From Saccharibacillus endophyticus (GTDB taxonomy: Bacteria; Bacillota; Bacilli; Paenibacillales; Paenibacillaceae), in the NCBI RefSeq assembly GCF_013185185.1, contig NZ_JAAZWE010000004.1:342232-406231 (forward strand): a stretch of DNA of 64,000 nt. Reading direction: 5' to 3'. Shown piece by piece: positions 45,809-52,839 of the stretch. Every line of letters starts with the position of its first letter. The first letter of the stretch is position 1. The position numbers were made by a program, and so were the translations under genes. A model generated the notes under the pieces. It was not told the DNA's origin and ran no database searches. It worked only from the letters and a program-made list of their open reading frames with translations.

Positions 45809-46168
45809 TTAACCGTTCGACGGGTGGGGCCAAACAGGATTCGAAGACTTGATCTCGTCGCATAACCGAAGAACTTCCGGCCAATTCGGCGAGCTCCGGA
45901 ATGCTTGGATGTTCCATTCTCCGTTTTCTTGAAGCGAGACGATTTTGCCGCGAAGCTCGGAGCTTTTGCGCATGGTATCTTGATCAATATATCCGGATGC
46001 GCGCAAGCGCTCCAGATTGGAAGGATGCAGAAAAGTATGAGCCCCCGTATCGAATTCTTCGAAAATCCGGTACTCGATCCAACCCTCTTCCTCGTCCAGC
46101 AAAAACAGGCCGCATTGGTTGAGGGTATGGATGTAATATTCCATAAGCTCGTCGTCACTCAACGTCAT
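45809..46168 (-). CDS. Small hypothetical protein, immunity-like
   Basis: 119 residues with GAGGAGAGAAA before the ATG. Acidic and cytoplasmic, with an N-terminal helix DDELMEYYIHTLNQCGLF and WNIQAFRSSPNWPEVLRLCDEI near the end. No family recognised. Listed as immunity-like only because of size, composition and position in the array. Confidence 0.65.
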   Translation of the reverse strand: MTLSDDELMEYYIHTLNQCGLFLLDEEEGWIEYRIFEEFDTGAHTFLHPSNLERLRASGYIDQDTMRKSSELRGKIVSLQENGEWNIQAFRSSPNWPEVLRLCDEIKSSNPVWPHPSNG

Positions 46169-46255
46169 CGAATTTCTCTCCTCATATCAAGTTCGAATTT
46201 TAAAGCCGTCTGCGTTTCCCGTGTTGTTCACGACTCCGGCCAAGCTTTCCGCACT

Positions 46256-46714
46256 CTATTCGTTTGATGGATAAAGGATGCCTTCCGCCTCGATGCTGCT
46301 CCATACCTTCACCAGACGAGTCATCTCTTCGGATTCCGCTTCTTCATGCCCGGCTTGTCGCAGCGCTTCAATCACATTTTCCAATACCCTTTTCCATTCG
46401 CCCATAAAAGCTTCGATGTCCAGCGTGACCGGACCGCTCCGACGCAGCAGTTCATCCAGGCCGTTTCCGATCTCTCCCCATTTCGATTCGATCGTCAACC
46501 GGTTATCGCTCCACTCAAACCGCCACTCGTGAGCAAACGTATTCGACACCCAATGATTGGTCAGCTCGCCCGAATGCCTACTTTGCAGTTCTTCGATGAT
46601 AAGCAAAAGATCTTCGATCATGCAAGAGAGGTCGTACTTGTAACTCAGCAGGATCGGAATATGGTTCCATACCAGTACCGCATGCTCGCCGTGTAGGGGA
46701 AACACCGATTCCAT
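46256..46714 (-). CDS. Hypothetical protein, start region duplicated elsewhere
   Basis: 152 residues from the ATG at 46714, but the frame stays open for about 28 more codons reading SFFIQAGAPRSLPV, which matches the small frame at 49164-49295 (SFFMQAGAPKSLSV). There the first codon is ATG; here the same place reads ATA, so the native start seems lost. The body is acidic with WRFEWSDNRLTIESKWGEI in the middle and a C-terminal helix. Family not recognised; likely an immunity gene. Confidence 0.6.
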   Translation of the reverse strand: MESVFPLHGEHAVLVWNHIPILLSYKYDLSCMIEDLLLIIEELQSRHSGELTNHWVSNTFAHEWRFEWSDNRLTIESKWGEIGNGLDELLRRSGPVTLDIEAFMGEWKRVLENVIEALRQAGHEEAESEEMTRLVKVWSSIEAEGILYPSNE

Positions 46715-46797
46715 GGCATCCCATGGCGCCTCGTCCTCCTCCGATCGAACAGGAAGGCTCCTAGGTGCTCCGGCTTGTATAAAAAATGATATATGAT

Positions 46798-46837
46798 TCA
46801 GCTCCTGACTTCTTGCAGAATTTGGCCTTTCTTCATG
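46798..46837 (-). pseudogene. 3' remnant of an immunity-like gene
   Basis: Encodes KKGQILQEVRS and a stop, the last codons of the gene intact at 49298-49603 (QKGQIVQEVES), in the same position relative to the SFF-QAGAP gene. It directly abuts the stop of the membrane-protein gene at 46838, so the junction marks a recombination point. Confidence 0.6.
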
Positions 46838-47728
46838 TTACCTGATCCTTTTCGCCGTCCAATCCGCCATATTCACTTCAAACTGCCAGTCGGCATTGCC
46901 CCTTTCCGGCGACGGCGACAGCAGATAGATGTATTTCCCCTGCTTGAGCGTCAGCTCTCCCCAATCGTATTCGCTGTACAGCATACCGCTCATTTCGGCT
47001 GAAGATAAGTCTAGTTCAATGTACTTCTCTTGCGCACCGATTCTTCTTTCGACAAACAATCGGGCATGCTCATTTCTTTGGTAGCGGTTAACGATCTCGA
47101 TCTGGTAGACGTAACGGTCGTCTTCGGTGATCTTGAACATATTCGAGTCTACTCGTTCGGTCAGCCAAGCTTCCGGACTTAATTCTTTCACCGAATTCCA
47201 AGCGATGCTGATCAGAAAAATAGAAGCCGACAGCACCAAAATTCGCAGGATTCTTCCCGACCAACGGGGACGACCGAAACTCATGATCAGGCTCAGTACG
47301 GACAGCAGCAGCATCGGAATGCCCTCCAGCACCATCACGACGGTTCCGATCAGATCCGGTATCATTTGAAAAGCTGCCGTATAACCCAATACCATCCATA
47401 TCACCAAAATTAGCTGGACGATGCCGACGATCCCCAGTCCTACGCGAAACAGGATCGACTCGACTCGATTTTCTTTCTCATGTTCTTTTGAAAAGGAATG
47501 CCGCATACTCCGATTCACGATCACGATCAGCACGGCAGCACCGACCGCTCCGCACAGCAGAATGTACCAAATGCCGCCCCATCCAAAACCGCCGAGAAAA
47601 ACAGTGCCCGCAAGACCGCCGATAATCCCCGCAAACAAGCTCGCGGCCAGACTGCCGGGGATATCTCTGACCATGACCCACCAGCCAATCAAACCCAAGG
47701 TAACTCCGATTAAAAATCCCGTTATCAA
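46838..47728 (-). CDS. Multi-pass membrane protein with GlsB/YeaQ-like N-terminus
   Basis: 296 residues from a TTG with AGAGGA upstream. Residues 1-70 match the small GlsB/YeaQ/YmgE membrane family (WWVMVRDIPGSLAASLFAGIIGGLAGTVFLGG), followed by a charged loop, more membrane helices to about residue 175, and a soluble C-terminal domain with YIELDLSSAEMSGMLYSEYDWGEL. The N-terminal part is a paralogue of the 90-residue protein at 48762-49034. Function unknown; a membrane immunity role would fit the setting. Confidence 0.75.
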   Translation of the reverse strand: MITGFLIGVTLGLIGWWVMVRDIPGSLAASLFAGIIGGLAGTVFLGGFGWGGIWYILLCGAVGAAVLIVIVNRSMRHSFSKEHEKENRVESILFRVGLGIVGIVQLILVIWMVLGYTAAFQMIPDLIGTVVMVLEGIPMLLLSVLSLIMSFGRPRWSGRILRILVLSASIFLISIAWNSVKELSPEAWLTERVDSNMFKITEDDRYVYQIEIVNRYQRNEHARLFVERRIGAQEKYIELDLSSAEMSGMLYSEYDWGELTLKQGKYIYLLSPSPERGNADWQFEVNMADWTAKRIR

Positions 47729-47758
47729 CTCTTCGTCCTCTTTTCTGGATTAATCTTG

Positions 47759-48091
47759 TTATTTTCCTACGATCCCGTTCCACATTTGCACGACGATATG
47801 CGGTTCATATTCCTGTGGATACAGCCAGATCGTCACGACCAAAGTCAGCGCAACCGTAACAAGGAACGTCGCGGAAGCATATTTATTCGTAAATGCTCTG
47901 CTGATCAAAAACGCGAATCCGATCAGTCCGAGATTGACGATGTACGTCAAAGGAGTCGTGAGAATTCTGCCTAATCCGGTGTTCGGGAAGATCATGAATA
48001 ATAGAAACAGCAGAATCGTGCTCGGCAGTACGGCTGCGATAAACTTCGTGAACACGGGTACTTTTTTCTCCGCATCGGCTTCTTTCGGCAT
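47759..48091 (-). CDS. Small two- to three-TM protein
   Basis: 110 residues from the ATG at 48091, eight bases after AAAGGAGG; the frame from 48112 includes that ribosome site. Three membrane helices are likely (about 15-35, 45-65, 75-95), ending in TIWLYPQEYEPHIVVQMWN. The same ending occurs, frameshifted and fused, upstream of the gene at 48762-49034. Not recognised as a named family. It lies between the helical 218-residue protein and the larger membrane protein, so the four genes form one unit. Confidence 0.7.
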   Translation of the reverse strand: MPKEADAEKKVPVFTKFIAAVLPSTILLFLLFMIFPNTGLGRILTTPLTYIVNLGLIGFAFLISRAFTNKYASATFLVTVALTLVVTIWLYPQEYEPHIVVQMWNGIVGK

Positions 48092-48108
48092 CGTTTCTTT
48101 CCTCCTTT

Positions 48109-48765
48109 TCATGATTCGTCCGAACGATATTTTTGCAGCAACTTTTGCGCTTCGTCAAATAAAGATGTTTTTAATTTCTTGTTTTTCTCGCCGGCTTCGA
48201 GACGTTCAAAAATCTCCAGCGCGTCGGGCTCGACCTTCTCTTCTTGCAGCATAGCTTGTAACGTTCGAAAAGCTTCGCGTGCGTGAAGTTCTTCGACTTC
48301 CGCCCGATTTAGTTTTTGCTCGTTCTTCGATTTCAGTCTTGCTTGGAGAGAAAGAGATTCTTTTAAAAAAGCTTTTTCGCTTAACAGGCTTTGATCATTG
48401 AAAAATTCGCGAATATTATCCAGCTGAGGGATCGAAATTTTATCTTCTTTTATCGCCGTTATGATAACGCTCCCAATAGCTAGCAGCCTTTTTTCTTTAT
48501 ACTTATTCAAGATCTCGGATAGCAGGTGTTCATCGAGGCTTTCTTTTTCGTCCAACTTGTTTTTAAGATAAGCCCATATCAAATGCTCTTGAACCTCTTC
48601 TGAAAAGTTCAACTCGTTCATGACTGGATAAATCCGATTAATCATGTTTTGAGAGAAGGCTTCCGGAATCCTTCTTCGCTCTTCGTCCGGGATCGATTCG
48701 AGGAAACTTTTGATTTGAAGTAAAAATTTCTGCTCGTCTTTTTCGTCTTCGATTTTTTGGATCAT
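48109..48765 (-). CDS. Helical cytoplasmic protein of unknown function
   Basis: 218 residues from the ATG at 48765, which overlaps the stop of the upstream membrane-protein gene (ATGA). Almost all helical and highly charged, with repeated Lys/Glu segments (EKDEQKFLLQIKSF, SLSLQARLKSKNEQKLNRAEVEELHAREAF), no membrane segment and no recognisable domain. More AT-rich than its neighbours. Position suggests an accessory or immunity role. Confidence 0.7.
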   Translation of the reverse strand: MIQKIEDEKDEQKFLLQIKSFLESIPDEERRRIPEAFSQNMINRIYPVMNELNFSEEVQEHLIWAYLKNKLDEKESLDEHLLSEILNKYKEKRLLAIGSVIITAIKEDKISIPQLDNIREFFNDQSLLSEKAFLKESLSLQARLKSKNEQKLNRAEVEELHAREAFRTLQAMLQEEKVEPDALEIFERLEAGEKNKKLKTSLFDEAQKLLQKYRSDES

Positions 48766-49034
48766 CTTTTCTGTCCGCTGTTTGCCTGACGGATGACGAG
48801 ATTCACGACCGCGACCAGCAGCACGGACACGACAACCCCGCAAAGAAGGATGTACCACAGATGTCCCATATCGGTTCCGCCGAGAAACACGCTGCCCAAG
48901 AATCCTCCGACCATACCGGCCAGCAAACTTCCTACCAGGCTGCCCGGAATGTCTTTGACCATCACCCTCCAACCGACCCACCCGATCATGATGCCGAGCA
49001 GCGCTCCTTTGATCCAATCCCATGTTTGATACAC
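48762..49034 (-). CDS. GlsB/YeaQ-like small membrane protein, damaged 5' end
   Basis: 90 residues from a GTG without a ribosome site. The sequence WRVMVKDIPGSLVGSLLAGMVGGFLGSVFLGG is a close paralogue of the N-terminus of the protein at 46838-47728, with three membrane helices. The same frame continues upstream as TIWIYPQEYALHIV, the tail of the other small membrane protein, before meeting a stop, so the gene looks like a deletion fusion of two neighbours. Whether it is translated is doubtful. Confidence 0.6.
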   Translation of the reverse strand: MYQTWDWIKGALLGIMIGWVGWRVMVKDIPGSLVGSLLAGMVGGFLGSVFLGGTDMGHLWYILLCGVVVSVLLVAVVNLVIRQANSGQKR

Positions 49035-49108
49035 GATATGAAGGGCATATTCCTGCGGATAAATCCAGATTGTAAAACCGTTACCAAAGCTTTTAGATTA
49101 GCTGACAT
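49035..49108 (-). pseudogene. Frameshifted remnant of the small membrane-protein gene
   Basis: An ATG at 49108 with AAAGAGGTG upstream opens MSANLKALVTV, like FLVTVALTL of the intact copy at 47759-48091, then the homologous frame shifts and continues as TIWIYPQEYALHIV into the next gene. The middle of the original gene is deleted. Confidence 0.55.
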
Positions 49109-49163
49109 TTTGCACCTCTTTCTTAATTAATGATATATACCCAAAATATCCCTCAAAACCTTT

Positions 49164-49295
49164 TTAATTAAAATTCCGTTTCAAAAAAACTGTCTCTCCG
49201 ACAACTTGGAACGACCGTTCTTCTTCATCCGTTGAATGCTTTTCTGTAACAGAAAGGCTTTTCGGCGCTCCGGCTTGCATGAAAAAAGACATCAT
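49164..49295 (-). pseudogene. Truncated copy of the SFF-QAGAP gene
   Basis: 43 codons, starting three bases after the stop of the 101-residue gene. MSFFMQAGAPKSL matches the 5' extension of the gene at 46256-46714, after which similarity fades and the frame stops. It is the lost member of the duplicated pair on this side. Confidence 0.55.
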
Positions 49296-49297
49296 AT

Positions 49298-49603
49298 TCA
49301 GCTCTCGACTTCTTGCACGATTTGGCCTTTCTGGTTGAGCAGCTGCACGGTATACGACTCGGTCCACCTGAGCGAACCCAGCTCTCCCGTTCCGCGATGC
49401 TTCGCCTTTTTCCACACCCATTCGTTCCGATACTCCGCTGCCCGGATTTCGTCTGCGACTTTTTCGAATACGGACAACTCCCACTCCTGCACTCGGGCCG
49501 CTTTTTCGATCCCTTGCATCAACAGGTGGAGCGTTATTTTCTTTTTATCCGTATCGCCGCTTTTCAAAAACCCCTCTAAATCGAAGGATATCGGAATGCT
49601 CAA
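49298..49603 (-). CDS. Small hypothetical protein, immunity-like
   Basis: 101 residues; its ATG overlaps the stop of the next upstream gene. A cytoplasmic alpha/beta protein with FEKVADEIRAAEYRNEWVWKKAKH in the middle and an ending QKGQIVQEVES that survives as a remnant at 46798-46837. The YRNEWVWKK segment also resembles YQENWKWKR of the upstream 106-residue protein, so these two may be distant paralogues. Family not recognised. Confidence 0.65.
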   Translation of the reverse strand: MSIPISFDLEGFLKSGDTDKKKITLHLLMQGIEKAARVQEWELSVFEKVADEIRAAEYRNEWVWKKAKHRGTGELGSLRWTESYTVQLLNQKGQIVQEVES

Positions 49604-49920
49604 TATCCTCCTATGCCGGACATCCGCTCATTGCCGACAACCGGTACGCATTCCACGATGATCTTCCAAATCCCTTCGGTTTGCATGCCCGGAAAAAGCC
49701 TTTCGAAAAACGCGGTCATACATCGGGCCTGCAAACCGTATTCGCGCCTTTTCCATTTCCAGTTTTCCTGATAATCCAGCCTTACCGCTTCTTCACGCGT
49801 GATTCTGTGTTTGAGCATCAAGTGTTCGACAATGTCGCTTTGCGGTTGATAAGGAAAGTCGATCGCGAATTCTTTGAGAATCAGAAAGCTCACTCCTTGT
49901 GATTGACTATGATTCATCAA
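49600..49920 (-). CDS. Small hypothetical protein, immunity-like
   Basis: 106 residues, cytoplasmic. Contains ITREEAVRLDYQENWKWKRREYG, a pattern like the protein encoded downstream, and ends IWKIIVECVPVVGNERM. The stop overlaps the next start (ATGA). Family not recognised. Confidence 0.65.
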   Translation of the reverse strand: MMNHSQSQGVSFLILKEFAIDFPYQPQSDIVEHLMLKHRITREEAVRLDYQENWKWKRREYGLQARCMTAFFERLFPGMQTEGIWKIIVECVPVVGNERMSGIGGY

Positions 49921-49929
49921 GCCGCTTGA

Positions 49930-50268
49930 TCAAGATTGCATAAATCTGATTTTGCAGCAAAACCCGACTTCGAAATTAGCAGCAGAAACCACCTTATACT
50001 CGATTGAGTTTTCGAAGACATGATGCGTGTAAAAAGTCATGCCTTTGTATTCCAAATACATCAAAAGTGTATGGAAAATGACGTTAACGTCCATAATGCT
50101 GTACTTGCTTACATGGATATGAATCACGTACATCGACTCGTGCGCAGACACGAAAAAATTCTCGATTTGATCGAGATCTGCAAGAAAATCGTTGATCTCG
50201 ATATCCAAACCGGGGTCCAAGCCATAACGTATGTTTTTCGAAACCAGTTCAAACAACTCGTTTTTCAT
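49930..50268 (-). CDS. Small hypothetical protein, immunity-like
   Basis: 112 residues, AT-rich, with SMYVIHIHVSKYSIMDVNVIFHTLLMYLEYKG as a strand-helix centre and a Cys-containing C-terminal strand. No family recognised. Its position between barstar-like and other small genes suggests an immunity role. Confidence 0.6.
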   Translation of the reverse strand: MKNELFELVSKNIRYGLDPGLDIEINDFLADLDQIENFFVSAHESMYVIHIHVSKYSIMDVNVIFHTLLMYLEYKGMTFYTHHVFENSIEYKVVSAANFEVGFCCKIRFMQS

Positions 50269-50328
50269 CGCTTATGTCCTTCTTTTGTTGGAGTAGGGTT
50301 CGGGTTGTCGGCTTGCTTGTCATAGGGA

Positions 50329-51153
50329 TCACCGAAGTGGAACGAAGCGGATTCCGTACTTCGAAAACAAATCGTTCAACCGCCGCGCCGACTCTTGTTC
50401 TTCGCTTGGAAAAATGTTTCGCCAATCGATCATGTCCTCATGCTGTCCGTTCATCGTATACAGCGTAAATGGCGTCGGGAGTCCCGGCTCGCAGCACAGA
50501 AGGTCATCCAAACTAAGCAAATCTCATCCGCAATATCCGGCAGGCCCGACAACTGCTTCGCCCAGGGCCAGAAAGAAAGTATTTTCGTCTTGTACGCCTT
50601 GCAGATCCAATTCGAACAACTTCGCAGAATGGCCGATTCCTGTCGTATGTCGGTTGGCTAGATAGCGCACCGCGTCCAACCATCCCTTTTGCAAGTCCGT
50701 GGACAGCGACATCCATTCGTTTTTACGGATTGGCAGCGAATCTTCCCATAACGACCAGACTTGCCTTACGGAATCCGAGACGACATACGCGAAAACCATC
50801 TTAATCTCCAGATTCCGAACGCCTTGTTCAAACTCTTCCTGCTTCCAATCGATTTTGCCGACAGGCGCAACGTACAATTCGCTTAAGACTTGCCCTGCCT
50901 GATTACGTACTTCGATCGTCAACGCTTCCAATTGAACTCGCGTTCGGTTGCGGTATTTGACGAACGACGGATCAAGTAAAAAATCAAGCAGCGTGATCGC
51001 AGAGACTGGCAGGTCTTCATCGTCCGGCCCATAACCGCGTCCCCCTGTCCATCCGGAAATTCCGCTGCATGTTCCCAACGTTTCGCCCGATTCCGTGATG
51101 AACGTAAACTTTTCAAACGATTCCTTCAATATTTCCAGCGCCTTTCGGGACAA
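50329..51153 (-). pseudogene. Barstar-domain immunity gene with in-frame TGA
   Basis: 274 codons split by one TGA at 50526-50524. Before it, 209 residues end in a barstar-type start (LQGVQDENTFFLALGEAVVGPAGYCG-type sequence). After it, the same frame continues DLLSLDDLLCCEPGLPTPFTLY and ends RLNDLFSKYGIRFVPLR, the remainder of a barstar domain. Barstar relatives have an Arg or similar at the stop position (GYFGRNLDAL), so CGA to TGA is the likely change. Residues 1-150 form a second, unrecognised domain. Barstar proteins block barnase-type RNases. Without readthrough this copy is dead. Confidence 0.75.
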
Positions 51154-51171
51154 AAAATACTTTTCGGAAAA

Positions 51172-51534
51172 TCAGTCATACTCCCAACGAAAATACTTCG
51201 ATAAGTTCGAAGCTATTTCCGCCCATGTTTCTCCGGAACAGGTTTGAAGCCTTTTTTCGATCGAAGACCTGACGCGGGAGACATTGTAGTTTCTCGCAAT
51301 GAGCATGCCGCGTCCGAATTCGGTCTCATTCAACTCCAGCGCCTTCTCCAACCTGGTCGGACTGACCACCGTGATCATGAACGTCTCGCTCCCCTCCATA
51401 GACACGGCTCCGATATCCAGTTCGATCTGGATCAAAAAGTCGTCCGCCTCTTCGCCCCAACTTTCCTGCGCAATCGTGAACGCGTGCAATTCGGGTTTCA
51501 ATATCCAGAACTCCTTGCTGCAAAATGCTCGCAT
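51172..51534 (-). CDS. Imm8-like immunity protein
   Basis: 120 residues. The pattern LKPELHAFTI, then DDFLIQIELDIGAVSMEGSETFMITVVSPTRLEK-type sequence, then a C-terminal helix IASNLSKYFRWEY, fits the Imm8 immunity family, in which the strand ending in V-(S/C)TP-LE is typical. It should bind and block a nuclease toxin in the cytoplasm. No matching toxin is in the window, so it would protect against attackers. Call by pattern only. Confidence 0.6.
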   Translation of the reverse strand: MRAFCSKEFWILKPELHAFTIAQESWGEEADDFLIQIELDIGAVSMEGSETFMITVVSPTRLEKALELNETEFGRGMLIARNYNVSRVRSSIEKRLQTCSGETWAEIASNLSKYFRWEYD

Positions 51535-51687
51535 CCGTTATCCGTGATTTTGGTCCATCTGGCAACAATTGCGCATCGCGACGTATGCTTTTTCTCGCTA
51601 CGCCCTTCAAATAACTTATTCAAGTATTCTTTTTTCCTAATTGATACATCACGCAATAATAGGCGAAAAAAAACATGATACGACTTT

Positions 51688-52350
51688 TCATTCTGTGATC
51701 CTTGTTCCAATCTTTTGATTCATGCTTTTGACTTCTTGCCGAACAAGCGGGTGAGGATCGCCGGACAATAGCTCAAGCGCTTCGATCAATCGCGAAGAAA
51801 CCAGCTCGGCCAAAATTCTCAACGAAATCAATCGCATCATAAAGTCATCATCGGTTATCCTTCTACATGCGCATTCGGTAGCCAAAGACGGAGTCCTTTC
51901 AGCCATCGCCAACAAAACTCTTCGTTGCACGTATTGATCTTGATCCTCCAGCAGAAACGGCAGGTAATCGTCCAAAACGACATCTTTTTTCAGACGTACA
52001 AACTCCGCGATCTGCCATCTTGTTTGGAAAAAAGGGTAACGTATGCTGTCCTTCACAAAGTTCAAAGCAGCGTCGGCCTGAAGTTCTTGCTCACACTTTT
52101 CCAAAATTTCGCCGTCCTCGTGATCCAGCCCCAGGACCAATAAAATTTTTTCGATTAATTCTTTATGCTCATGTTTTTCAGATAAGATCATTACCGCTTG
52201 CTTGGTTAGATGTAAAAGATGATCCCAACCGGAATATAAACAGACATCGGCAATACGGAGTTGATCCAGATCGTATTCATCTTGGTTCTTGATTCCGACC
52301 TAGGACCAGAATTTTGCCAGTTCTTTATGGAGTTCATCAAGAATGTTCAT
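51688..52350 (-). pseudogene. HEAT-like gene with in-frame TAG at codon 17
   Basis: The ATG at 52350 has GAAGAAGG upstream and opens MNILDELHKELAKFWS, then TAG at 52302-52300, then the same frame stays open for 203 codons to 51688. The part from 52191 is a HEAT-type helical protein (DYLPFLLEDQDQYVQRRVLLAM and SGDPHPLVRQEVK). The internal ATG at 52191 has no ribosome site. One base change explains the break. Intact, it would be a 220-residue cytoplasmic protein, perhaps an immunity or adaptor protein. Confidence 0.7.
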
Positions 52351-52512
52351 GTTATATACCTTCTTCGAGCAACGATTGGAATGTCACATCGTTTCCTTTA
52401 TTATTTTCCGCTTCCGTTCGCTTCCAAAGATTTAGCAACATGGACTATGTAGTTGAATCAGAAGTTCCAAAAGAAAAGCAATGAAGTAATTTCCTCCATT
52501 GCTTTTCCAAAA

Positions 52513-52839
52513 TCATCTTATGCTAAAGGGAGTAAGGACTAAGTGGCTTCCTTTTAGTTCTTTACACTTTTGAGCCAATATTTTTATTTTCTCTAAATGT
52601 TCCAGCGATTCTGCTTCTTCAATTTGATTAGATAGTAAATTTAATTCTGCAATGAAATCATCCATATCCTCAGCGTTCAATGCTGAAGGAGAGCTATCAG
52701 ATAAATCATTCAAAATAACAAAACGATCATCGTTTTGGATCAAATAATTTTCGTCTTCCTCAACTGAAAGCAATATTTCGATAGTTTCAAATTTTTTCGA
52801 TTGAAAAATAATATCGAATATTTCATTCGCCTCCTTCAA
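52513..52839 (-). CDS. Putative cognate immunity protein of the Rhs toxin
   Basis: 108 residues, acidic and AT-rich like the toxin tip. It overlaps the end of the Rhs gene by 17 bases. The start is unclear: a TTG at 52839 opens the frame, while AAGGAGG nearby serves an out-of-frame ATG, so coupling to the Rhs gene is likely. Position directly after the toxin tip is the classic place for the matching immunity gene. Family not recognised. Confidence 0.7.
   Translation of the reverse strand: MKEANEIFDIIFQSKKFETIEILLSVEEDENYLIQNDDRFVILNDLSDSSPSALNAEDMDDFIAELNLLSNQIEEAESLEHLEKIKILAQKCKELKGSHLVLTPFSIR

Noticed and set aside
50524..50526. Selenocysteine at the in-frame TGA
   Set aside because: No Cys/Sec homology at this position, no obvious SECIS hairpin behind it, and barstar relatives have Arg or similar there.
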